Shown here: piece after piece, positions 1-12,126 of the stretch
Layout of the letters: each line of letters starts with the position of its first letter
How positions within the stretch are numbered: the stretch's first letter is position 1
Assembly (NCBI GenBank): GCA_973895155.1
Contig: OZ316896.1
Coordinates: 6,076,001 to 6,140,000, forward strand
Source of the DNA: Marsupella aquatica
Taxonomy: Eukaryota > Marchantiophyta
Direction: 5' to 3'
Length of the DNA: 64,000 nt
Notes under the pieces: generated by a model
What the model was told of the DNA's origin: nothing
Databases searched by the model: none
What the model saw: the letters and a program-made list of their open reading frames with translations, nothing else
Position numbers and translations under genes: made by a program

Positions 1-2002
1 GTTCCTGCCAAGAACATTCTGATCGCGAGGGGCTGAAGCAGCAATCTTTGGCCAAGTCGACGCAAGCCAATCATAAACACTATGTGCTTCCAGGTCTGCA
101 TCCTCATGCTTCACTTGTGTCTATGCATGTGCATGAAGCCTTCGTCTGTATTTTTGAATGTCAGGAGTTGAACTGACGTCCAGTCGCAAAATGTGGATGT
201 TGCCCTCAGATGTGACGGAGTTCTCCAAAAGAGCATATGACCAAGATCTAGTGACTATGTCGCGTGAGACATTTGATCTTGACCAAGTTCAATCTCAAGC
301 ACAAGCGTCAGATGGTAAGCTATTGACTGGATAGACCATTCGAAATATTTTAATCGCTGGAACCTTCCTAGTGCATCTGATGGCAAAGCTTGTTCTCAAA
401 CTGATGAACTATGTCTTGGCAATTGTATTATAGGTTCTAGCAGTTCTCGTAGCCTGGCTTGGCATTTTGCCGTTGATCGCAGTCCTGTCAAAACCAGCAG
501 TAACAGTACTCTACATCAACCTTCAAGGTAAAGGCTGCCTTGCTTCCCCGAAGAAGTCTTAAGTTCGTCTTCCATTGCTGCCTCATTCTTTAGCACAGTT
601 GAGTCTGAATATGATTCGTTCCTTCATCTGCTGTTAGAAGGTTACGGAATGCTGAGAGGCTTTTTTATTGTAAAGAGGTCCACTGATTGTAGTTATTTGC
701 GTGGCAGTTCAAGATATATGGCATCTCCGCTAAGAGACGTCGATGGCTCTGTATCTCGAGGTTTGTTTTTTCTCTTCCCACTTGAAGCTCGTGAAGAGAG
801 CTTAAAACACTTCTTAGCTCAAATACGTGGCAGAACTCCAGTCTCGTGTGACCTTGGTGCTTCGTTTCAGAAAACAAATGACAGAGTAGCCTATTGGGAA
901 GATTAGCTTTATTATGAGTCAACCCACTCCTTTTTAATTTCACGTCTGTGCCTTGATGGAACAGATAGCGAGTCATCAAATACATCATCAGGTCCCTTAC
1001 TTGTGTCCGATAGATCCAAGCACAACTCCAGATCAAGATCAGCAGAGCGAGTAAGGGCGGAGGACAGATCAACTGCAGCGGAAAAGCTTCAGATCTCTGA
1101 TAAGAGAATCCCTGGAAGATCTAGATCCACGGAAAGAAGACCTCTAGCAAAAGTCTCTACCTCCAACGCACAGGTTGGTCCAGTTATCAGACTTGTTCCC
1201 ACTAGACAATCACGTGAACAAAATTTTACTATGAAGGTTCCCTATCCTTTGTTTTGGTTGGAAAGTGTGCAACATTTGTATCAATGAGTTGACCTACCCC
1301 CGTTAAGTGTGATATTCAGGCTGTAAATATCTTTCCTGTCCTCTCTACATTTCGTCGTAATTGTTGCTACGCTTCATTCAAATTACACGCTTTCGTCTGC
1401 CACAATACTATTAGGCGTGGTGCGTAACACAGTTGTGCTGTGGAATTGCCCATTAATGTTTCTCGTCGTGTTCGACTTCAAAATCAGTGAATTATTCCTA
1501 CCCTACTAAACATGCAGATTTTAGGGGTGGGTAGTGACTGGTGTTTCTTCTAGGGTTGGATCCAGAATTGCTTAACGGGGAAGTTTTGTAACAGAACGTT
1601 TACGAGCGATCAACAGCTGGTTATTATCCGCGCCCATTCAATGATGCATATGCCCAGACGATTGACTATTTGTGTTGACATGTAAAGCTTCCTTTACATT
1701 CCTTGACTGAAACGTGAGCTTGACATTGACTATGTTCTTGTTTTTGTTGTTTTCGTCCAGGCTGCTTCATTAGAACGGTCAGTGTCACAGTTGACTCTGT
1801 CAAATCCTGATAGAGACATACGACCTCCTTCGCGGAGCAAAAGCCTTCTGAGGTCTTTGCTTAGCAGAGGGAGAAATGGTAAGCTAGCATCAAGCAATGG
1901 TTCTTGACCAACCTCCAGTATCAATTTTGTGAGTTTTGTTTGCTTGACAATCGTTGAAGTAAATTAAAAGATTTTGACCGTGCTTATGTAGATTTTTGTT
2001 GA
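1..2002 (+). CDS. 3' part of a multi-exon gene, Ser/Arg-rich basic protein, unidentified
   Basis: A chain of exons with matching phases runs in from the left edge: 1-93, 165-314, 434-527, 693-760, 965-1173 (or to 1236), 1761-1878 and a short last exon from 1992. Each has a GT donor and AG acceptor, and every junction keeps the reading frame. The conceptual protein is rich in Ser and Arg, with stretches such as SRSRSAERVRAEDRS, RSRSTERRPLAK and SRSKSLLRSLLSRGRN, and has no enzyme motif that I can see. If 1992 is the acceptor, translation ends after three codons at the TGA of 2000-2002. Another frame stays open from 1992 to about 2090, so the last junction is uncertain. Such low-complexity basic proteins occur among microtubule-binding and RNA-related families, but nothing here decides between them. 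The start codon lies outside the window. Confidence 0.5.
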
Positions 2003-2067
2003 GAAAGGTTTCCGCCAAGAAGCAAGAGGCACCGGCTGCGATACCCTCTTCGAGGAAGTCATTTTGA

Positions 2068-3012
2068 GATCAATGAAAAGTTTTGGATAGATTTGTTCGT
2101 TTGAAAACAGAACACACAAACAGTTGGGGAGATGTCACATGATATTCATTCGAAGAATCTCTAATATGACATCTTGCATGTGCCAGGTCCTTCACCCTCA
2201 TGTATCCCGTATTGAACTTTTGGCGTGACCATAAATGATGCAGTTACCTGTCGTTAACTTATAACAATATGTTAGCTTTTAATCCACTTAATGTAAAATA
2301 CACCAAATCACAATTGAAGTCCTGACTCTGTTTTCTGTACACCACTCAAGTCTTGTTGCTGTGTCCATAATTTGACCAATACTTTCAGAATTATTTTCGT
2401 TCACGAATCTCTCATTTAGGTGGTTCCACTGTTCTTGGACGTTCCTGAATGTGTATCCGATCCTGATCAGAGCTGGGTAGTAACGGCAATTGATCTAAGG
2501 TACATTGCTATCTGAGGTAGAGAGGACTAATATACTCCTTTCGACGAAGTAATGCATGTAGTAAATTAAAGTCCCTTGGCCTTAGTGGTCGCACGGCCTG
2601 GTAGTCTGGCGAAAGGTTGGTTCCTCGAATTTACAAGGTTCATGAAATGCGAAAACTCTAGAATTCAACGTTTCGGAGAATTGCCTTGTTGGAATCGCCA
2701 CTGAAACGTCCGCATCTGATGCTTTAGTGCATGCAAATTCAGTAGTTCAACATCGTATGCTTATTTAGACACTAATTGGAGATTAGTGCTCGGAGCTACG
2801 AACTTATCATCCATGTTGCCAAGACGGGTTCTGAGGAAGCATGGAGCTGTTAAGGTGTGCAATGATGGCTAGATCTCTTAAAGCAACCAAGGAGTATAGC
2901 GTTGTTAAGCAGCATATTTGAAACCAAAGTTTTATCTAGAATGAAGCTAGGATGAGATAGAATTCGAACTTTCTCATGGGTACCAACAGAATGTGCGATC
3001 AATGACAAGTCT
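2068..3012. other. Gene-free stretch after the Ser/Arg-rich gene
   Basis: The first part is probably 3' untranslated or flanking DNA. I see no long open frame with a family motif, no RNA gene and no clear transposon end here. Confidence 0.4.
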
Positions 3013-3207
3013 GAAGTTTGCAATAGTTTTACACAAAAATTCTGGACGTCAGACTGCATTGCATCTCCCTGCTTATCCATCTTTCTATGCAAAAGGTTAA
3101 TAGGGCGTGTCAAAGTTTGCAATAGTTTTACACCAAAATTCTGGACGTCAGACTGCACTGCATCTTCCTGCTTATCCATCTTCTATGCAAAAGGTTCTAT
3201 GCAAAAG
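3013..3207. repeat. Tandem duplication with about 100-bp period
   Basis: A block that begins AGTTTGCAATAGTTTTACAC and runs through CTGCTTATCCATC and CTATGCAAAAGGTT occurs near 3014 and again near 3113 with a few substitutions. The minus-strand reading frame across it shows the same peptide twice, which is a result of the duplication and not evidence of a gene. Confidence 0.8.
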
Positions 3208-3305
3208 GTTAATAGGGACTGTCAAAGTACTCTCAAGCAGTCTTACTGTCGTGGATTTTTGGACATATTATATTTATGGGGTATGTATATTGGTAGCCGG
3301 TAGCT

Positions 3306-3600
3306 AATTGATTTAGAGCCTTGCTTTGACACCCTCTAATGAACCTAAATTTGAGTTAGAGCCTTGCTTTGACACCCCCTAATGAACCTAAATTGAGTTA
3401 GAGCCTTGCTTTGACACCCCCTAATGAACCAAAATTGATTTAGAGCCTTGCTTTGACACCCCCTAATGAAGCAAAATTGAGTTAGAGCCTTGCTTTGACA
3501 CCCCCTAATGAAGCAAAATTGAGTTAGAGCCTTGCTTTGACACCCCCTAATGAACCTAAATTGAGTTAGAGCCTTGCTTTGACACCCCCTAATGAACTGA
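3306..3600. repeat. Tandem array of a 42-bp unit, seven copies
   Basis: The unit contains GCCTTGCTTTGACACCCCCT followed by AATGAAC/GC and TTGAGTTAGA. It repeats seven times with a period of 42 bp (43 once). Because 42 is divisible by three, the minus strand gives an open frame (3345-3719) that repeats a 14-residue peptide containing FIRGCQSKALTQ. The core TGCTTTGACACC recurs elsewhere in the window near 38460 and, inverted, near 59455, so it is also a dispersed motif. Confidence 0.9.
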
Positions 3601-3719
3601 AACGGGACTGAAGCAGACTGGGCACCAGTAATAAATCCAGTGTGGAGTGGTGCTCTGTAATGAAACTTGAAATGGTTGTAATAGAGACTTTGTGTGCATT
3701 GTGTGCCATAACTCCCCAA

Positions 3720-5380
3720 TTAAAGGGGGCTTTGGCTTGGATTTTGAGGGGTTATTATTGTCCATAGTGCCCTAGTAACATGGCATTAATATATGGAATG
3801 CCTAAGAGAATTTTTAGTAAAGGAAAAGTTTGAGAATGATCCAAACCAAATCTGCATTGTGCATTCCTTCCCATAAAGCACAGACCATTACAGACTGAAA
3901 AATCACTAAGGGCATTAAGATCCAAATCTGGATTGTGCATTCTTCACCATAGGGTCATCAAGATTACAGAGTGCAACTGGGAAAAATAAAGATGCCCAAC
4001 ACACGTCTGTTTGGTGTGGGTAGGTTATTTGGAACTAGGCATAGGGGGAGCGTACTGATGCCAACTTCTACTTTTGAACTGTGTGCTGTTCCATGCAGAG
4101 AAAATGGGAGATGTTTATGAACGACTATTCATCCGCGTCAGCCCGACACCTTGAATTCTCATTCAGTTCTTTGGGCTATTGTTGTTTGGAAAGTTTGAAC
4201 CAGTGGACAAAATGTGAAATCCACTAACAGAAAGGCTCAGCCCCATTGTGGTGATTCTTATTGCAGAAGCACAATGTAGGAGGATCAGTCATTGCTCAAG
4301 CTCTCCAAAATTAGCATCAGTTTTTTCTGGAATCATGGAGGAGGCTTGAATCCATATGAGGGGTGGTATGTGAGAAGAGGGAAAGTGACATCCTTGATAG
4401 ACCCCCTTAATTATCACTGTGTAGCTCCCAAAGTTGATCTATGACCAAGTGGGTCTGTCTGGTCACATTGAGCTCTGTTGCTTAGTAGCCTACAATTCAC
4501 TGAGATAGTGAAGATCTTGGGGGAAAATATGTGCACCTTAACATATTTTCATCTCAAATCTAGACAACAAATATGCTTAGAAGTTGATGGTGGAACCACC
4601 ATGCTTGACATGAGGAATGTGACATACCAAGCATTTTTTACACCCAAAAATGTGAACATTCCAACAAAGGAAAGACATTATCTGAGTAGATTATTCCGAA
4701 GTGGTCCGTGTGAGTTTTGATGGTCTATCCAAGCTTGTATCAAATATTGTGATCATTGGGATTTGGTTTGTCTGTTGGATCTAATATGGAGGATTAAAAT
4801 AAATACTCACATATAACGGTTAGTTGGCCCAACTCATGCCCCCATCCAAGGTTATACACTTAGAGTGGGATGGTTGAATCAAAAGGAAGCAGCCCACATA
4901 GTGCAACATATCTTAGGATTGCTCTGTCTCATGTTGGTTGGGAATCCCCTACATGGAACAAGGTTCTAACAGGGTGTATAAGCCGGACCTTGATGGGTTT
5001 CCCATCTCACAGGGTCACAGGTTTCCCATCAGAGTTGCCACATAACTCTATAATGGCCAAAACATTCAATAACTTGAGATTTCGTTGCAAATACTTTGCC
5101 TTAACATCATTTATTGATAGATAATACGAGCCCTATGCCCCTACAACTGGCCTCGACTGATAGATAATACAAGCCCTATGCCTGTGCCTTGTGCCTTGCA
5201 CGGTGCAAGGAGGGCTGGTGTATAGGGAGTCGGGCTGAGGCATTTATGGGGCAACGTGGGGAAGCACACATGCACCAGGGGTGCCCATTTCCTCCATCAA
5301 TGGTCAAGGAAAATAGCCGAATGAATCCAAGAGCTGGATCTTTCCCGTCCATGAGCTTTTTTGCATTGGGACAAAGGACA
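3720..5380. other. Gene-free stretch with a short degenerate duplication
   Basis: Two related segments, at about 3839-3898 and 3919-3973, share CCAAATCTG and ATTGTGCATTC and look like an old tandem duplication. The longest open frame (4478-4720) has no recognisable domain. I see no gene. Confidence 0.4.
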
Positions 5381-5389
5381 AAAAAACGT

Positions 5390-5464
5390 GGGATCCCTTA
5401 TTATAGTTGTAAATTGTGCAATGCACAGTCACACAGCTAACCAACCACTATAATAAGGGATCCC
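5390..5464. repeat. Perfect 17-bp inverted repeat with 41-nt loop
   Basis: GGGATCCCTTATTATAG at 5390-5406 is exactly repeated in inverse orientation at 5448-5464. A transcript of either strand could fold into a 17-bp stem with a 41-nt loop. It may be the remnant of a small inverted-repeat element. No target-site duplication was identified. Confidence 0.85.
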
Positions 5465-5499
5465 GCCAAATCCCTCAAATTGTTTGTTTACAAAATTGA

Positions 5500-6720
5500 A
5501 AAGGAGTAACAATGTTTACGGACCTCCATTAGGGGTCCTTTCCAAAATTCCAGGTTCCACAGCGCACCACATCATGGCACGCTGCAAACACGAAGAGACT
5601 TTGTTTTGAATAAAATTAACTTTTGCATTCGTGTTTGTGACAACTTTTACAAAACAATTGGGACGCCATGCCGTAAAAGAGAATGTAAAAACAATTGACA
5701 TGCAAATCAAAAGACAAAAAGATTGAGGTAAAACTGCTCCCAGTAACGGTTCTATTTATATTTTGATTTTATTCAAAACATAAAATAAATCATTCTTTAA
5801 AGGAAAAAAATTCAAAAATGGACAAGTCAATGTTTGACACTTGAAACAGTTGCCAAACTTACTAAGGCAACCATAATTAACATCAATCACAAAATCAGTT
5901 GCAATGTGAACTATTGTTTAATGTGTGGGTAGCTTAATTGCCCACTTAAGCAAAACAGTGCTTGAGGGTTTCCTCCACGGTACTGAAGGGATGTCGGATG
6001 CACTCAAGTTGCATCGAAAGTAATCACTTTTCAATTTCTACATGTAGAGAGACGAAGAGAGAGAAGCCGTCAATGTCATCAAATCACTAACTAGCAAAAT
6101 TGTTTGAGACAAAAAGTTTCATGGAATTTTCTCCAATTGTAGAATTCGAAATCGATAGAAAGGTAGAGAAATTTGGAAACTCATGATCACTTTAGTACTT
6201 TATAAAATCTTCCAATGTCACACTCATTGGAAAGCTAGAGAACATTGGAAACTTATAATCTCCTTCATAACTCAACTAAATCTATCAATGTTGAGTTCAT
6301 TAAAAACCTAAAGAAATTCTAAAACTCATAATCTACTTAGTACTCCATAAAATCTGTCAATTTTAGTTTCATTCTCATGGAAGGGATCAACATTTCAGGG
6401 GCTTTGTAACATAGATTTCTATTCACGTTAGAAATTATGAAATCATGAGTAAAATATAGTTTTCAAATTACTTACTCAATTCTTACCAAATGGTGACAAT
6501 CCTGAGCTCATTAGGACCGTCTCTTCAAGATCTTTCCAATGCCATATTATTAGTGAGTTTGCATTATGATTTGACTCAGCAATGTCATTTGACTCAGCAA
6601 TGTCAAATTCGAAATTGCTGTCGGGAAGTTTTTTGCAGAAATCTGAAAATTTTGATTCATTATAATTTTTTAAAACCTAAACTAAAATCTTTGATGGTGG
6701 ATTCTTTAGAAGGGGATTGA
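5500..6720 (-). repeat. Dispersed repeat copy A, with degenerate internal repeats of about 70 bp
   Basis: Read on the minus strand, this region matches the plus strand of 49395-50300. Shared marks are TTTACGGCATGGCG followed by CCCAA, a block near TTTTGCCACAAAC, a GGGTCCGTAA-type end, and several degenerate units containing CTCTAGCTTTCCAATGAG and AACATTGACAGATTTT-like sequence. In this copy the internal units lie at about 6110-6400, for example CATTGGAAAGCTAGAGAA near 6224. No coding capacity is apparent, so the element class is unknown. Confidence 0.6.
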
Positions 6721-7448
6721 CAAGATCTTTCTAATACATCATAGCACTCCCAAATTTAGTTGTGGATAAAAGTTGGTTGAGGGCTGACTATGAAATTTGG
6801 AAGAAACTGGGATCATTGGGTTTGGATATTGGGAAGGAATCGTAGACATGAACGTCATTCCTAAAGCAATTCAAAACTTTCAGCTGAAAATCTCACACAA
6901 AATCATCCATGGCCATGCCAAGCTGATCTGCCAAGGGGAGAAGTTGAGTATTGTGTGAACTTGCCTTATTTTGAGTCCATTCTCAAAACTATACAAACAT
7001 GGATTGACTACCAACTCTATTGGATAGAATACCTGCTGCACCCGGTGTCCCTTTTGTTGCAGGTCATAATACAGATGGAAGTGTAAGAAGTATCATTTGA
7101 GTCAAAAAAGACTTTTCATCAAGGTCCATACAAGTTGTTAGAATCCAATGGGGCATTTTGTTAGACTTGGAGGTCTATCTGGGCTTCAGTTTCTAGATAA
7201 CTAACTCTAAAATAACATAATGGTCCATGGATTAATTTTGCACAGGGTTTGGGCAGCAGTCGAGAGACACAGTGTACCGAGAGTCATATATAAGTTTCTT
7301 GGGCTGGTCGGCCTGAATAGTTTCCACTAATAAGACCTAAGTGAAGAAGAGGAGTCCATAATGTTGTTGTCACTAACATTATATGAGAAGATGTGGTTGT
7401 ATAAAAGATGTTGTGCAATAGATTACTATGGGAAAAATATGTCATTGT
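6721..7448. other. Gene-free stretch before the copia element
   Basis: No open frame with a recognisable motif is present. The last five bases, ATTGT at 7444-7448, are the left copy of the target-site duplication of the retrotransposon that follows. Confidence 0.5.
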
Positions 7449-7851
7449 TGTTGGGTATTTACTCTTATGTCTAGGTTAGGTATGACGTGGTTGGTACAAC
7501 TACGTGGTTAGGTACAACTACGTGATTAGGTACAACTATGTGGTTAGGTACAACTACGTGATTAGGTACAACTATGTGGTTAGGTACAACTAAGTTGCAC
7601 ACTATATCATAAGAGGCATGTGGGCTTGGAGAGGTAGAACCAAGGCTCATTGTTATGGAGCCACTTGAGAGATAAGGAGAGCTTACACTGTGGAGACTAG
7701 GTATAGCCGACGGGCTTAGAGTTCAGTAAAGCTCTCTTGTGTGTTCCCGTGGACGTAGCCTCAAGGAGATGAACCACGTATCTCTTGTGTCGACTATTGT
7801 GCGTTGGATGGTTCATGGGTTTGCCGTTGCGATCGTCGTCTATGCTCAACA
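7449..7851 (+). repeat. 5' LTR of the copia element
   Basis: This 403-bp LTR has TG...CA ends. It carries an internal array of an 18-bp unit around GGTACAACTA (about 7485-7590, six copies). It is 18 bp shorter than the 3' LTR, exactly one unit of that array. Confidence 0.95.
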
Positions 7852-7853
7852 AT

Positions 7854-7865
7854 TGGTATCAGAGC
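7854..7865 (+). promoter_or_regulatory. Primer-binding site for initiator tRNA-Met
   Basis: TGGTATCAGAGC follows the 5' LTR after two bases. It is the usual plant copia primer-binding site, complementary to the 3' end of the initiator methionine tRNA, where minus-strand DNA synthesis starts. Confidence 0.9.
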
Positions 7866-9004
7866 ATGCTTGGGAGGTGACGTGTGTTCGTGACGGGATT
7901 TCATGACGGTTTTTCCAGCGTTGAGTGTCGGTGGATTTCCTGGAGTTCCGTCGCATGGAACTTGGAGTTTATGGGCTCAACGGATAGATCAGGGCAAGAG
8001 CTTCCTAACGGTGTGAAGAAATCGCTGAACGGAGCTCGTGGTGCAGAGAGATCTAAGTTTTTGTCGTTCTGGATTTTGTGAAGAAAGTTGGCAATTGACT
8101 CGGAGGGAGAAGCGTCAAGTGTTTTGACTCAACGGAGAGATTGAGGCAAGACGATTGTTTTGAGTTCAAGATTGGCTCTTTGATGCAAAGAGGAAGGCTA
8201 AGCAAAATCAATTACCTTGTTGGACTTGGTGACGGCACCAAGTGCAATTGATCAACATTCGTTGTTGACAAGGTACCATTTTTTTCTCTTTGAAAAACTG
8301 ATTCGAAATTGGCTATGGCAATTGAGAGAAATCTGTCATCTTTACCAATTTTTTTCTCCCTTGTTCTTTCCTCGTTTTGGGTGCTTCTTATATCGATCTT
8401 CATCGCCTTGGAGTCTAGTTTCCAAATCTGAAATCAGATCTTGATTTCGTCAAAACCCGAGTGAGATATCTTGCGTTTGGTGTCGAGGGGTACATTTTGC
8501 CGTGTGTATTTTCTGCGCGCGCGACCAGATTTCGACGACGAATGGTGGTAGGGGGTTTTGGGGGTTCGAGGACACGTGTCAGCCCCTCGATTGTTCTTCC
8601 AAAATTCCCACAGGGCCTGTACAAGGGTCATAGAATATTCCAAAAAACCAAAGAGCTATTTTTTGACCGTTCGACAAAGATTTCATCCGCCGAACGGTAA
8701 CTTTTTTGGTTATTTTTCGGCGAGGTCGTAGCCATTGAAGTTGGCAACGCGGCGCACCAATCACATCGCAATTCCGACAACAGGTTGTACTTGGTATTTT
8801 GGTTATTCCCTGAGGTGGTCAAAACGGGGGAGTTTCCCAAGGTTTTACCCACCTCGACCGAAATTTGAATAACTTTTCCATCAAATTTCGATTTTGATTT
8901 CGGTTTTCAGTATTGGACTCCTAGCTTTGTGGGCTACGCGGCGGTGTTGAGTTTTGAGTTTTTTGAGAAGTTGTGAAAAACAACATTTTTTGTGATTTTC
9001 TCAT

Positions 9005-10044
9005 ATGAGTGATTCAGAGGAGTTTTTCGAAGACGTGGAACTTGAAGCACGAGGATCACCGCGGAAGTTTCAGGGGCAGAGAGAGGAGCAAGAGGAAGAG
9101 CACGTGACACCGATACCATCACCGGTGCGGCGTGTGGTGGAGGAAGCACTACTACTACCTGAGCTCACGGTAGTGCCAAAGAAGAAGATGGGGACTTTCA
9201 AGCTTGGGGGACCCAAGTATGAAGTGACAAAGTATGATGGGCGCTCTGACTACTTGCTATGGGAGAAGCAGGTGAAGGGAGTGCTCTATGCGTCAGGGAT
9301 GGGCCAACTGCTGAGCCCTCGTGAAGACGATGTTGATGAGAAACAATGGGACCGCATGCAGGAGCAGGGAGTGTGGTGTGTTATACTCTATCTCATGCCT
9401 CCCATCATCAAGCAGTTGGGTGCACATAAGGATTGCATGTCCTTGTTTGCGGAATTGCAGAGCAAGTATCACCGCAAGGAGTTGTCGAACTGGCTCTACA
9501 CTTCCTACAAACTGATGAGTTTCAGGATGAAGGAATCCGTACGAAGTTGCAAGACCATGTGGATGCTTTCAACGACATGGTCGTTGACTTGGAAAACCTT
9601 GGGGAGACTTTGAATGATGAGACGAAGGCTCTGCAGCTTCTTAGTTCATTGCCTCCATCTTACCAATCCCTATCACGAGTGTTGTTGCATCGTGATAGGG
9701 ATACCATGTCATACAATGACGTGGTAAGTTCTCTGCTTAGTGATGATCTTCAGCAGAAGATGCACATCACGTCACAGCCTTCATCATCTGGTGCTGCCCT
9801 CAATGTTAACCATGGGAGGAGTATGCAGCGACCAACTGGGGACCGTAGAACCCAGTTTAGATTTAAATCCAGATCTAAGTCCAAGGGTAAATCCCCTCAG
9901 AGGAGGCAGGTGACATGTTGGAAGTGCAACCAAGTTGGACACTTCAAGCGAGACTGTAAGGGAAAGGCAGCGGAAACTTCATCGACAAATGTGGCTAGGG
10001 CTGATGGAGAAGCTGATTTACTCAATGATGAGTATGTTTTATGA
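9005..10044 (+). pseudogene. gag: gag of the copia element, frameshifted
   Basis: The gag frame opens with an ATG at 9005 (MSDSEEFFEDVELEARGSP). It covers the conserved gag core, including YDGRSDYLLWEKQVKGVL and YHRKELSNWLYTSYKLMSFR. At about 9530-9536 it must shift to the frame read as VDAFNDMVVDLENLGETL and SLPPSYQSL. The second frame ends in a nucleocapsid CCHC zinc knuckle, CWKCNQVGHFKRDC (9916-9957), which packages retrotransposon RNA. The core and knuckle are well conserved, so the shift is probably a small indel within AAGGAATCC and not programmed frameshifting. An in-frame TGA at 10042-10044 separates gag from the protease region, which continues in the same frame. Confidence 0.85.
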
Positions 10045-12126
10045 AGCCGGGGGTATGCCCTGTGCACATCATCTAGGAGAGCAAATGATATGTGGATTCT
10101 TGATTGTGCTTGCTCTTTTCATATTTGTTACATTCGTGAGTTTTTCAGTTCTTACTCTGTTTCAAACGGTTCAGTTCTGATGGGAAATGATCACTCCTAT
10201 CAAATTGAGGGAATTGGGTCTGTGAAGATTCAAATGTTTGATGGCGCTGTGCGCACAGTGTCCGGAGTCAGGTATGTACCTGGCATGCGTAAGAATCTGA
10301 TTTCACTCGGTGTGTTGGATTCAAATGGTCATCAATGGAACGTTATTGATGGTGAACTTCAAGTCAGGTCGGGAGAGACAGTGATTTTGAAGGGGAGTAG
10401 ACAAAAGAATTTGTATGTGTTACAGGGCAATACTGTATGTGGAGAGGCCAATGTAACCAAGTCTCACGAGGAGATGACTCAACTGTGGCATTCACGGCTA
10501 GGCCACATGAGTGAGAAAGGTTTGGCTATCTTACGGAAGAATGGACTCATTTCTTATTTGCAATCTTGTAAATTAGAGTTTTGTGAGCATTGCATTCTTG
10601 GAAAGCAGCATCGTCGTGCTTTTGGTGTTGGAACTCATCGTTCCAAAGCGGTTCTTGAGTACATACATAGTGACGTGTGGGGTCCATCCCCGACTCCCTC
10701 ACACTCTGGAAAGTTGTACTATGTATCATTTATTGATGATTACTCAAGATTTGTGTGGATTTATTTCATGACGCATAAGTCTGATGTCTTGTCCATTTTT
10801 AAGAAGTGGAAGGCCCAGGTGGAGAATCAGACTGGAAACACGATCAAGTGTTTGGATACAAGGGTGAAGATTCTGAGGTCAGACAACGACGGGGAGTACA
10901 CTTCAATGGAATTTGAAGAGTACTGTTCAGAACAGGGGATAACTCGTCATCTCACCACAGTTTATACTCCGCAGCAGAATGGTGTCGCTGAGAGGCTCAA
11001 TCGGACACTGTTGGAGCGGTCACGGAGTATGTTGAGCCAATCAGGTTTACCACAAGAATTTTGGGCAGAAGCTGTCAATACCGCAGCTTATTTGGAAAAT
11101 CTTTCTCCTTCTAGTGCTATCAATTTCAAAATGCCGTTTGAGATGCGCTATAAGCGGCAAGCAGACTATCATGGCTTGGTAGTTTTTGGAAGTGATGCAT
11201 ATGCTCTCACACCGAAGCATAATAGGACCAAGTTGGATCCTACCTCCAAGAAATATGTTTTTCTTGGGTACCAGAGTGGTGTGAAAGCCTATAGGCTATG
11301 GGATCCTATTGCCTGTAAGCTCGTTGTCAGTAGGGATGTTTCCTTCAATGAATCCAGATTATTGAAGGAGGGGGAGAATACTCAGGTCTCCCGTACTGAC
11401 AAAGGAAAATCTCCTATCCCGGATCTCGTTGAAGGGGAGATTGGTTATGAGGTGCATGACCGGAGAGAAGGAGTTGCTCCAATTATGGAGCTGGTTCCTG
11501 TGCCAGAGGAACCAGAGGAGTTTGTTGATGCTGGTGAGCAGCAAGTGGATGCTGTTGAGCTTCAAATTGTACCAGCACACGCAGATCAATCGGAGTCATC
11601 GGCTAGAAGAACATCTGGTCGCACTGTACGCGCTCCACCAAGGTATGGACAGTGGGTTGATTCATCTCAACTGCAAGAGGATGATTTTGCAGCTGATGAT
11701 GAGGGTGATGCGTTAATTTTGGAAGAAGGGGAACCTTCTTCATTTCATGAGGCAAGTGCTTCAAAGGAGAAGCAGAAGTGGACTGCAGCAATGCAAACGG
11801 AGATGCAGTCACTAAAGGACAACAAAACTTGGGAGCTTGTTAAGCTGCCTAAGGGTCAGCAAGTGGTGGACAGCAAGTGGATTTACAAGCTGAAGAATAA
11901 TTCCATAGGAGGTGGATCGAAGGTCTACAAGGCTAGGTTGGTAGCAAAGGGATTCACACAAGAGAAAGGTGTGGATTACAATGAGGTCTTCTCACCAGTT
12001 GCTAAGTACTCTACAATACGACTATTGTGTGTACTTGTTATAATGTTTGGTCTGCTGCTAGATCAGATGGATGTTGTCACAACTTTCCTCTATGGCACAT
12101 TGGAAGAGGTGATCTTCATGAGATAA
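10045..12126 (+). pseudogene. pol: pol of the copia element, first part: protease, integrase, N-terminal reverse transcriptase
   Basis: This part is open between the TGA at 10042-10044 and a TAA at 12124-12126. The protease region starts WILDCACSFH, where copia proteases normally have an Asp-Ser/Thr-Gly catalytic motif; here it reads Asp-Cys-Ala, so protease activity is doubtful. A GAG-pre-integrase zinc region follows (HSRLGHMSEKG, then CEHCILGKQ). The integrase core has catalytic candidates in HSDVWGP, LRSDNDGEY and the Glu of NGVAERLNRTL, a DDE arrangement. The integrase C-terminal part (YVFLGYQSGVKAYRLWDP) comes next. The reverse transcriptase start (KWTAAMQTEMQSLKDNKTW, YKARLVAKGFTQEKGVDY) runs to VIFMR, and the TAA interrupts it in the middle of the fingers/palm region. 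Confidence 0.9.

Noticed and set aside
3306-3600. CRISPR-like array
   Set aside because: The 42-bp units are directly adjacent with no unique spacers, and the sequence is plant nuclear DNA.
3345-3719. 124-codon minus-strand frame with a repeated 14-residue peptide
   Set aside because: The frame is a by-product of a 42-bp tandem array whose length is divisible by three.
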